DNA from: Pseudomonadota bacterium
GTDB taxonomy: Bacteria; Hydrothermota; 32-111; QNBC01
NCBI GenBank assembly: GCA_011682715.1
Contig: JAACEC010000073.1
Coordinates: 1-5,428, forward strand
DNA: 5,428 nucleotides
Reading direction: 5' to 3'
A program made the position numbers and the translations under genes. The stretch's first letter is position 1. Every line of letters begins with the position of its first letter. The notes under the pieces are model-generated. The model was not told the DNA's origin. It made no database searches and saw only the letters and a list, made by a program, of their open reading frames with translations. This document shows, in pieces, positions 1-5,428 of this stretch.

Positions 1-1160
1 TTGCCTGCATAAGCATAATGATTACCCGACTTTATATAATCTCCTTTGTTTATACCTACAAATTTAACACCGCTTAAAACAATGGTAGAGTCATTATATG
101 AAATTATAGAATCGTAAGAAATCCCGAATATGTTTCTTGCCCAGTCTCTTGTCTCGTCATAACTTATGCCGAAATTACGATTAACATTGTCACCGATATG
201 TATATAGTGTCTTATGTTATATCGACTTTTGAGTTGATAGGTAATGTATAGTTTATCACCTTCGTTGAGCTTGATACTCGGTAAAAGGGAAATTGTTCCA
301 TATGTATAATCGATTGTATAATCGGTTCCGCTTTTCAGGATATTGCCGTTCAGGAAAACTTTTTCGCTGTGAGGAGACAAATAGTATAACGAGTCGCTCG
401 AAGAAAGAATGTTATAGGGCCCGAGACTATTTTCTTTTATAATAATCTCTGTATTCCCCCTTTCACCTCCGTCCAAACCGGCGAGTAACTGCAGTTTATC
501 ACCGTATTTCAAGTCAAATCCGATCATTTTTTGATTTAATCCGTTTAATCCGTAGGAAATATCACCTAAATTTATGCTTTTGTTGTCCTTGCCTATAAAA
601 ATGTTCAAGCCGGATATATCGGATAAGTAAGCGCCTTCTCCGGAAAAAATTTTGTTGTTGTCGTTAATATAACCGTTCACTGTAATCCCACCGGGCGAAT
701 GATAATTAAAATGATTGTCAGCCGCCGTATTTACATTAAAGCCGTTGTAGTCGTTCATATTAAAATTAAGTACATTAAATCCGTTGGCAAAATTCCTGCT
801 CTGTTTCGACTTAACGTAATTATTTTTATAATTTGATACCGAGTCGGCATACGGAATAGATTTTACACTCGGATTAAGTTTGTGCTTTCTTAGCAAGATA
901 TTCTCATCGTAAGACGAGTAATCGACAATCATTATTGTAGAGTTTTTTAGATTCTTTTTGAGTTTAACGATACCGTTAACCGAGTCAATTTCTAAATATG
1001 GAATTAAGCTGTCCGGTTTAATCCTTTGAATAATTTTTATATGTGCATACGAAAGAATATAACTCCCTTTGCTATGTAGGTAAAGTGTATCTACAGTGTT
1101 ACCGTAAACAAATGCGGAAAGGAGCTCAGTAATCGAAAGTAAAAATAGAATCTTTCGCAT
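1..1160 (-). CDS. Partial large outer-membrane/surface protein with signal peptide (3' end outside window)
   Basis: The frame is open from an ATG at 1160 to the window edge, giving 386 residues and no stop. An in-frame TAA lies three codons upstream. The N-terminus (MRKILFLLSITELLSAFVYG) is a signal peptide, which fixes the start although the upstream GGAT is a poor ribosome site. Residues 25-95 form a beta-rich domain. Residues 123-154 are Asn-rich (11 of 32). A domain at about 158-235 contains GITVNGYINDNN and INLGDISYGLNG. A module at 266-310 carries SEKVFLNGNILKSGTDYTID, then YGTI and GDKLYITYQL. From memory, this order (synthesis of a 'GD' strand, a GPY segment, then a VYLNG-LLK-G-DYTIDY-GTI module) occurs in very large outer-membrane proteins of Zixibacteria, Gemmatimonadota, Cloacimonadota and WOR-3, and the module resembles segments of SprA. 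Function is unknown; a cell-envelope role is inferred. The gene overlaps the upstream CDS by 35 nt, suggesting coupled translation. Reading frame is very secure; family assignment is moderate. Confidence 0.8.
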   Translation of the reverse strand, partial: MRKILFLLSITELLSAFVYGNTVDTLYLHSKGSYILSYAHIKIIQRIKPDSLIPYLEIDSVNGIVKLKKNLKNSTIMIVDYSSYDENILLRKHKLNPSVKSIPYADSVSNYKNNYVKSKQSRNFANGFNVLNFNMNDYNGFNVNTAADNHFNYHSPGGITVNGYINDNNKIFSGEGAYLSDISGLNIFIGKDNKSINLGDISYGLNGLNQKMIGFDLKYGDKLQLLAGLDGGERGNTEIIIKENSLGPYNILSSSDSLYYLSPHSEKVFLNGNILKSGTDYTIDYTYGTISLLPSIKLNEGDKLYITYQLKSRYNIRHYIHIGDNVNRNFGISYDETRDWARNIFGISYDSIISYNDSTIVLSGVKFVGINKGDYIKSGNHYAYAG

Positions 1161-1803
1161 ATATGATTATCCGATTTTTAATTGCATACAATTTTTGGGG
1201 GATATATTTAAATTCTGCTATAAAATTTCCATCGATTAAAAGCGTATCATTCTTCAAATATATGACTTTTCCGGGTTTGGTTATGCAAAATGAAGTTATA
1301 TGCGTATCTATTACGGAGTCACGAAGAGAAAAAGATTTATTGAAATACAATGTATCGTTTTTTAGTAAGAAAAGGGAACCGTTCTTACCGACGGCAAAAT
1401 TTTTAATACTCCCGTTTACAAGCAAAATATTGTTTTTCCAAATTCCCGTGTCATCGAGTAGATAGATTGCATTAGGTTTGTAAATAAATGAACGTGCAAA
1501 ATTCGAAAATGAAATAGTGTCCGTTTTATGTGTGAAGAAATTAAAAAGGCAGAGATAACCGCTATTTATAAAAAACAGATTATTTGCGGAATAGTACCAA
1601 TATGAGAGATTGCTTATATTACCTATTATTAACGAAGAATCCGGTGAAATTTCGTAAATTGCGTTATATTTATATTGTAGCACCAAGGAATCCGAAAGAA
1701 TGAGCTTGTTATCATTGTACGACGGGGGAGAGGAGAATAAATCTAAACTGCACAGCACGAGAAGAACCAGGAAGAAGAAGGTTCTATTTGCGTGTTCTAT
1801 CAT
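1126..1803 (-). CDS. Uncharacterised exported protein with propeller-like beta repeats
   Basis: This 225-residue protein matches no family I can name. Residues 7-25 are a hydrophobic signal sequence after MIEHANR. Its Cys18 lies in LVLC, a poor lipobox because of the bulky residue just before Cys, so a secreted or periplasmic protein is likelier than a lipoprotein. The mature part is rich in beta strands and has a loosely repeated hairpin: NNLFFINSGYLCLFN (74-88), NAIYLLDDTGIWKN (111-124), NGSLFLLKNDTLYFN (141-155), GKVIYLKNDTLLIDG (178-192) and QKLYAIKNRIIIYAK (203-217). Units recur every 25-37 residues, as in a small or incomplete beta-propeller; that fold is inferred. The ATG overlaps the purF end by 20 nt with no Shine-Dalgarno, and the stop lies 35 nt inside the next gene, so translation is probably coupled on both sides. 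Position beside a partial outer-membrane protein suggests a shared envelope role. Confidence 0.75.
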   Translation of the reverse strand: MIEHANRTFFFLVLLVLCSLDLFSSPPSYNDNKLILSDSLVLQYKYNAIYEISPDSSLIIGNISNLSYWYYSANNLFFINSGYLCLFNFFTHKTDTISFSNFARSFIYKPNAIYLLDDTGIWKNNILLVNGSIKNFAVGKNGSLFLLKNDTLYFNKSFSLRDSVIDTHITSFCITKPGKVIYLKNDTLLIDGNFIAEFKYIPQKLYAIKNRIIIYAKDSIFTFDY

Positions 1804-3205
1804 TTACAATATCATTTAAAATATGCGGAGGAATGGTCTGAGGGTAATCACCGGAAAAACAAGCCGTGCAGAAACGATCGAATTTGACATTCGAATCCGT
1901 TTTTACCGCTTTTATCATATCATCGTAATCCTGGTAAATAAGGGCATCCGCATTTATGAAGGTTCTAATTTCTTCGATCTCCATCTTGTTTGCTATTAGT
2001 TCCGATTCGGTTTGCATATCGATTCCGTAATAGCACGGATATTTAACCGGTGGAGAATATGATGCGAAATAAACCTCAGTAGCTCCGGACTGTTTAATGA
2101 GATTTACAAGTTCCTTCGATGTATTCCCTCTCACAATGCTATCGTCAATTAAGAGTACTTTTTTCCCCTTTAATTGTTCTTTAACAGGATGTAACTTCTG
2201 CCTTATTGAACTGACTCGTATGTCCTGCCCGGGCATTATAAAGGTTCTGCCGATGTATCTGTTTTTAATAAGTCCTTCCTGATATGAGACATGTAGCTTT
2301 TTCGCAACGGCAAGAGCGGCATTCCGAGCTGTATCGGGAACAGGCACTACAACATCGGGTATAATTCCTAATCGTTTGATCTTTTCAGCGAGTGTTTTAC
2401 CGAGATTGTATCGAGCTCTTGCTACAAGTATATTGTTCATAATTGAGTCGGGGCGAGCAAAATAAATATACTCGAAAATACACGGTCTGTATTCCGCTTT
2501 ACTTATAACTTCGCTGTAAAATTCACCTTTATTGTCAATGAAAATCATTTCTCCCGGTTTAACATCTCTGACAATTTTATAACCTAAGGTATCAATTGCA
2601 CAAGATTCGGAAGCAAAGATATAACTGTTTCCCTTTCTACCGAAAATCAAAGGTCTGAATCCGTATGGATCTCTATATGCCAATAACCCATAATCACCTA
2701 TTATGGAAACGATTGAGTAGCTGCCGATTATTATTTTAGTCGTGTTCAAAAGTGCATTTTTCATTGTTTCCAGGGAAAATGTTTTTCCCTCGAGATTATG
2801 AGCGAATATATTTAAGAATACTTCGATATCGCAGGATGAATTGATAATTCTGTGATACTCGTTTTTGTTGATTTTGCTTAATTCTCTGTAATTGGCAATA
2901 TTACCGTTATGTGCCATGGCTATTCCGTAAGGATAGTTTACAAAAAACGGTTGGGCATCTTCAACACCACCGCTGCCGGCAGTAGGATAACGCACATGAC
3001 CTATGCCTATATTGCCCTTTAACATTTTGATATTCGCAGGAGTAAATGCGTTCTGGACCAACCCTTCATACTTCTGTAGATGGAATTTACCGTCGTAAGT
3101 GCACATCCCGCACGAATCCTGCCCCCTGTGTTGGATGATATTCAGCCCTATATACAACTCTTCGTTAATTCTCTCGTTTCCGATTATACCGATTATTCCG
3201 CACAT
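1784..3205 (-). CDS. purF: Amidophosphoribosyltransferase (glutamine PRPP amidotransferase), Fe-S type
   Basis: PurF makes 5-phosphoribosylamine from PRPP and glutamine, the first committed step of cytosolic de novo purine synthesis. The 473 residues match the usual length. An N-terminal Ntn glutaminase domain (2 to about 230) starts MCGIIGI, so Cys2 becomes the N-terminal nucleophile once Met is removed. GHVRYPTAGS (69-78) and AHNGNI (98-103) are the glutamine-binding Arg and oxyanion-hole regions. The phosphoribosyltransferase domain has VVVPVPDTARNAA (285-297), the flexible loop around KNRYIGRTF (315-323) and the PRPP loop LLIDDSIVRGNTS (351-363). Cys242, Cys391, Cys446 and Cys449 lie where the Bacillus-type enzyme holds its [4Fe-4S] cluster, as in PCIFEYIYFARPDS and FCTACFSGDYP. 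Unlike B. subtilis PurF, no propeptide precedes the catalytic Cys. The start is 2 nt after the fmt stop, with GAGGA 6 nt upstream. The gene appears intact. Confidence 0.98.
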   Translation of the reverse strand: MCGIIGIIGNERINEELYIGLNIIQHRGQDSCGMCTYDGKFHLQKYEGLVQNAFTPANIKMLKGNIGIGHVRYPTAGSGGVEDAQPFFVNYPYGIAMAHNGNIANYRELSKINKNEYHRIINSSCDIEVFLNIFAHNLEGKTFSLETMKNALLNTTKIIIGSYSIVSIIGDYGLLAYRDPYGFRPLIFGRKGNSYIFASESCAIDTLGYKIVRDVKPGEMIFIDNKGEFYSEVISKAEYRPCIFEYIYFARPDSIMNNILVARARYNLGKTLAEKIKRLGIIPDVVVPVPDTARNAALAVAKKLHVSYQEGLIKNRYIGRTFIMPGQDIRVSSIRQKLHPVKEQLKGKKVLLIDDSIVRGNTSKELVNLIKQSGATEVYFASYSPPVKYPCYYGIDMQTESELIANKMEIEEIRTFINADALIYQDYDDMIKAVKTDSNVKFDRFCTACFSGDYPQTIPPHILNDIVNDRTRK

Positions 3206-3207
3206 AT

Positions 3208-4128
3208 CTATTCCTCTTCAATTTTTATATTTTGATTTATCTTATTACCGTTTAAAAATGCAACTGCATCCATTGCGGATTTCCCGGCAGGTTGAATTTT
3301 TAAAATTTCCAATGCGATTGTTTTCGTACCTAAATAAAGATGTTTTTTAATCACCCTGATTGTATTTGGAGGCAAATTAAAATCGGAATAGGAGGCACGG
3401 ATTATTTTAAGCTGCTTCCCACCCATTTTGAAAATCGTTCCGGGTTTCTCTGAAAATGCATTGATTTGTCTTAAAACACTTTTCGAATCCCGATTTGCAT
3501 TTAAGGTGTAGTCAATGCGCATAATTTTATTTGCATATGTAGATTTTGATTTGTCCTGTTTTTTGGTAGAGTAAGAACCGTTTCTAATTAGATCAATGGC
3601 TTCCAAGAGGAGATCTGCACCAAATACGGATAAAGTTTCAAAAAGCTCTGTATAAATCGTACTATCGTCGATTTGAACTCTTTCCTGAAGAATAATTCCT
3701 CCCGCATCCAATTTTTTCTCCATCTTGATAATACTTACTCCCGTTTCATTTTCACCTCCCATTATTGCTCTTCTTATTGGTGCTGCACCCCTGTATTTGG
3801 GAAGAAGTGAGGGGTGTATGTTTAGGGGGATATATTTTGGCAAAGCAAGTAACGTTTCCTTCAATATTTGGCCGAATGAAGCAACTGCGATGAAATCAGG
3901 TTTGAAATTTTCTATTTTTTTGATAACAAATTTTTCATTACAATCCTCGGTTTCTATGAATTTTAAGTTGTTTTTTAAAGCGTAAGTTTTCGGCGGAAGA
4001 GGATAGGTTTTTCTACCTCTTCCTGCCGGTCTGTCATGCTCTGTAATTATGAGAAGATTTGAAATATCTTTAAGTCTTTCTAACGCTGGAATACTAAATG
4101 AATCAGAGCCGAAAAAGACGATATTCAT
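3208..4128 (-). CDS. fmt: Methionyl-tRNA formyltransferase
   Basis: Fmt transfers the formyl group of 10-formyl-THF to the amino group of Met-tRNAfMet for translation initiation in the cytosol. The 306 residues are close to the usual length of about 310-315. The N-terminal formyltransferase domain starts MNIVFFGSDSFSIPALE. It has the basic tRNA-contact loop HDRPAGRGRK (31-40) and the family signature LNIHPSLLPKYRGAAPIRR (102-120). The catalytic triad equivalent to E. coli Asn109, His111 and Asp147 is Asn103, His105 and Asp141 (in KKLDAGG). The C-terminal tRNA-binding barrel begins around residue 205, with INAFSEKPGTIF (222-233) and the closing IQPAGKSAMDAVAFLNG (278-294). The ATG is 4 nt after the yajC stop with no recognisable Shine-Dalgarno, so translation probably depends on ribosomes finishing yajC. 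Deformylase (def), a common neighbour, is absent here. Confidence 0.98.
   Translation of the reverse strand: MNIVFFGSDSFSIPALERLKDISNLLIITEHDRPAGRGRKTYPLPPKTYALKNNLKFIETEDCNEKFVIKKIENFKPDFIAVASFGQILKETLLALPKYIPLNIHPSLLPKYRGAAPIRRAIMGGENETGVSIIKMEKKLDAGGIILQERVQIDDSTIYTELFETLSVFGADLLLEAIDLIRNGSYSTKKQDKSKSTYANKIMRIDYTLNANRDSKSVLRQINAFSEKPGTIFKMGGKQLKIIRASYSDFNLPPNTIRVIKKHLYLGTKTIALEILKIQPAGKSAMDAVAFLNGNKINQNIKIEEE
3212..3216 (-). promoter_or_regulatory. Ribosome binding site of purF, inside the fmt 3' end
   Basis: GAGGA lies 6 nt upstream of the purF ATG and is formed by the Glu codons (GAA GAG GAA) that end Fmt in Glu-Glu-Glu. The fmt stop TAG sits between the site and the start, so ribosomes ending fmt could reinitiate on purF. 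It confirms the purF start that places Cys at position 2. Confidence 0.7.
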
Positions 4129-4132
4129 CGGT

Positions 4133-4426
4133 TCAATTGTTAGATTTTATTTCTTTTGCCCTGTTTTCCTGTTTATACAAACCGATAATGTACGGCTTTT
4201 CTACTTCAATCTCTACTTTTTCTGCAATTTTTATCGCTACAACATTATCCTTTATCTTTGTAACAACACCACGTATTCCGGATTGCATTAGAACTTTATC
4301 TCCCTTCTTGAGGTTATTCAAAAGTTCCTGATGTTTTTTTCTGTTTCTCTGCTCGGGGAGAATAATCAAAAGATACATAATACCGAAAATAACGATTAAA
4401 AGTACGATTTGCGATGCACCACCCAT
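4133..4426 (-). CDS. yajC: YajC, Sec translocon accessory membrane protein
   Basis: YajC is a small inner-membrane protein that associates with SecD-SecF in the Sec export machinery and is usually not essential. The 97 residues match the family: a short periplasmic N-terminus MGGASQ, one membrane helix at about 7-23 (IVLLIVIFGIMYLLIIL), then the cytosolic segment LPEQRNRKKHQELLNNLKKG, which carries the usual Pro-x-Gln-(basic) stretch. A small beta domain follows, with KGDKVLMQSGIRGVVTKIKD, and the tail is charged. The frame is open further upstream to an ATG at 4489, but the start at 4426 is chosen because AGGAGGT precedes it, the added 21 residues are not family-like, and the predicted promoter lies inside that extension. 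It is the first gene of the cluster. secD and secF, its usual partners, are not in this window. The stop is 4 nt before fmt. Confidence 0.93.
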   Translation of the reverse strand: MGGASQIVLLIVIFGIMYLLIILPEQRNRKKHQELLNNLKKGDKVLMQSGIRGVVTKIKDNVVAIKIAEKVEIEVEKPYIIGLYKQENRAKEIKSNN

Positions 4427-4429
4427 GTT

Positions 4430-4436
4430 ACCTCCT
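4430..4436 (-). promoter_or_regulatory. Ribosome binding site of yajC
   Basis: AGGAGGT on the minus strand is a full-strength Shine-Dalgarno, 3 nt (4 nt from AGGAGG) ahead of the ATG at 4426. The spacing is slightly short. It decides the yajC start in favour of 4426 over the upstream in-frame ATG at 4489, and it is the strongest ribosome site in the cluster. Confidence 0.8.
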
Positions 4437-4446
4437 ATTTCTCGGT

Positions 4447-4475
4447 AGTATATATTATTTATTCCTAAAATGCAA
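4447..4475 (-). promoter_or_regulatory. Predicted sigma70-type promoter of the yajC-fmt-purF cluster
   Basis: Read on the minus strand, a -10 hexamer TATACT (4452-4447, 5 of 6 consensus bases) lies exactly 17 nt from a weaker -35 TTGCAT (4475-4470, 3 of 6). The spacer is very AT-rich. Transcription would begin near 4440, giving a short leader of about 14 nt that still contains the AGGAGGT ribosome site of yajC. No other promoter-like sequence was noticed in the small gaps between the downstream genes, so it may drive all five. It is predicted from sequence only. Confidence 0.55.
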
Positions 4476-4506
4476 GAGATAAACCACATCTAAACACAGG
4501 AATTAT

Positions 4507-4535
4507 TTGACCTTATCGGGAAATTGTTCTATTCT
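4507..4535 (+). promoter_or_regulatory. Possible sigma70-type promoter of the antiporter gene
   Basis: TTGACC (4507-4512, 5 of 6 consensus bases) and TATTCT (4530-4535, 4 of 6) are separated by 17 nt. They face away from the yajC promoter. Transcription would start near 4542, leaving a leader of only about 10 nt, barely enough to include the AGGGA ribosome site at 4542-4546. This makes the -10 choice uncertain. Between this -35 and that of the opposite promoter lie 31 nt (4476-4506), where a shared regulator could bind, although no clear operator is visible. Confidence 0.4.
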
Positions 4536-4541
4536 ATTTAT

Positions 4542-4546
4542 AGGGA
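4542..4546 (+). promoter_or_regulatory. Ribosome binding site of the antiporter gene
   Basis: AGGGA lies 6 nt before the ATG at 4553. The nearby in-frame ATG at 4547 is followed immediately by TAA and cannot be the start, so 4553 is the only sensible choice. Confidence 0.6.
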
Positions 4547-4552
4547 ATGTAA

Positions 4553-5428
4553 ATGAACATATTACTTAGTTTGGGTATAATTTTCATTTTGGGACTTCTT
4601 GTAAATAAGTTTATCAATAGATTTAAATTACCCGAGGTGACGGGAGATTTAATCGTAGGAATTCTAATAGGTCAGGAACTCCTTGATCTTGTTCATAGTA
4701 CCATACTCTCATCTATAGGATTGATTTCCAATGTCGTGCTGGTTTCGTTGCTTTTCAAATAGGGAGAAACTTTTCATTGAGAGAATTTAGAAAATTGGGG
4801 AGATCAATACTGTGGATATCGGTTTTTGAAGCAAGTGGAGCATGGATTCTCGTTACATCCGTATTCTTCGTATTGTTAAAAAAACCTTTGTACATGTCTC
4901 TTCTATATGGTGCAATATCTTCTGCTACGGTACCAGCTGCAACAATGATGGTGATAAGACAGTACAACGCAAAGGGTTATTTTACCAAAATTCTACTTGG
5001 TGTAGTTGCCATAGACGATGCATGGTGTTTAATAATATTTGCAATATCATTTGCCATATCAAAATCACTCTACTTGCACAGTTCAACAAATATTATGTTG
5101 GTATTTGTGAAATCTATTGTAGAGATAATAGGGGTACTTATTTTAGGAACTTTGCTGGACTATATATTTTCATTTTTTTCAAGATATTTCAAGAGGCACA
5201 GTGATTTGGAAATTTATACATTGAGCTTTATATTACTTGCTGTGGGGGTAGCTGATATGTTGCATCTTTCCTTACTACTTACAACCATGGCTCTCGGCAT
5301 TGCTGTTGTTAATTTACAAAGCACATCTTCTATGTTTTTTGATGTACTTGAAGACATAGAATCTCCGTTATATCTACTCTTTTTTGTTCTTGCAGGTGCA
5401 AATTTGAGACTTTCTACATTAAAGCACA
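4553..5428 (+). pseudogene. CPA2-type cation:proton antiporter, frame broken by one missing base; 3' end outside window
   Basis: This encodes an inner-membrane monovalent cation:proton antiporter (Kef/NapA-like CPA2 superfamily). The first frame runs 4553-4762 (69 residues, ending VVLVSLLFK). The second frame is open from before 4744 to the window end. Adding one G at 4741-4742 joins them as NVVLGFVAFQIGRNFSLREF, which reads like the family. The restored protein has at least 292 residues of a usual 400 or so. It has many hydrophobic helices, KLPEVTGDLIVGILIGQ in the first hairpin, FRKLGRSILW, and SSATVPAATMMVIRQYNAKG. Its VVAIDDAW contains the paired Asp155-Asp156, which matches the Asp-Asp pair of electrogenic members such as NapA and so suggests Na+/H+ exchange. 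The transported ion cannot be read from the sequence. No downstream decay is visible, so loss is very recent or the shift is a sequencing error. Without the repair the upstream product is a non-functional fragment. Confidence 0.88.
4739..4762 (+). other. Frameshift site in the antiporter gene
   Basis: The reading frame changes near CTG GTT (4739-4744). One extra G in the GG run at 4741-4742 turns the out-of-frame VSLLFK-stop into GFVAFQIG, with family-like sequence on both sides of the junction. The premature stop is the TAG at 4760-4762. A lost base in a short G run is a common mutation and also a common consensus error. Confidence 0.8.

Noticed and set aside
1163..1465. Open frame of 100 codons on the plus strand
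   Set aside because: It runs antisense through the exported-protein gene with no ribosome site or recognisable domain, and the minus-strand frame has a signal sequence and operon context.
1729..1785. Lipoprotein signal (Cys18) in the exported 225-residue protein
   Set aside because: The residue before Cys is Leu, whereas lipoboxes require a small residue there, so a type I signal sequence is preferred.
4427..4489. Longer yajC reading frame starting at ATG 4489 (118 residues)
   Set aside because: The added residues are unlike YajC, no ribosome site precedes that ATG, a strong one precedes 4426, and the likely promoter -10 lies inside the extension.
4461..4503. Inverted repeat ATTCCT ... AGGAAT in the intergenic gap
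   Set aside because: Only 6 bp per arm with a 31-nt loop, which is expected by chance in AT-rich sequence. It is not convincing as an operator or terminator.
4733..4765. Programmed ribosomal frameshift in the antiporter
   Set aside because: There is no classic slippery heptamer, and a -1 slip at CTT TTC AAA would keep VSLLF-type residues. Restoring one G gives a better family-like sequence on both sides, so an indel is simpler.
4842..5204. Open frame of 120 codons on the plus strand
   Set aside because: It is a shadow inside the antiporter's real frame, with a Cys-rich, unconvincing translation, no ribosome site and no family resemblance.

Overview
This AT-rich bacterial window holds a tight minus-strand gene cluster running off the left edge and a divergent plus-strand gene running off the right edge. 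A 126-bp intergenic gap (4427-4552) separates them. The housekeeping genes do not identify the organism. The best taxonomic clue is the partial protein at the left edge. It has the layout and a signature module of a large outer-membrane/surface protein family that I associate, from memory, with FCB-related and candidate phyla (WOR-3, Cloacimonadota, Zixibacteria, Gemmatimonadota). A diderm bacterium of that kind, possibly a WOR-3-like genome, is therefore a tentative inference.

The minus-strand order is yajC (4426-4133), fmt (4128-3208), purF (3205-1784), an uncharacterised exported protein (1803-1126) and the partial outer-membrane protein (1160 to beyond position 1). Gaps are 4 and 2 nt, followed by overlaps of 20 and 35 nt, so the five genes look like one transcription unit with translational coupling. 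A good sigma70-type promoter (4447-4475) and a strong Shine-Dalgarno sit just ahead of yajC. The first three genes are housekeeping: a Sec translocon accessory protein, initiator-tRNA formylation and the first committed step of purine synthesis. Fmt consumes 10-formyl-THF, which purine synthesis also uses. The last two encode exported proteins of unknown role.

The plus-strand gene (4553 to the window end) is a CPA2-type cation:proton antiporter with the Asp-Asp ion-binding pair. Its reading frame is broken by what looks like one missing G at 4741-4742. Restoring that base gives a continuous family-like protein, so it is either a very recent pseudogene or a sequencing/assembly error.

There is no gene-free stretch over 300 bases. 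I see no RNA gene, mobile element, CRISPR array or clear terminator. The least understood content is the overlapping pair of exported proteins at the left. I found no clear evidence of a new defence or mobile system.
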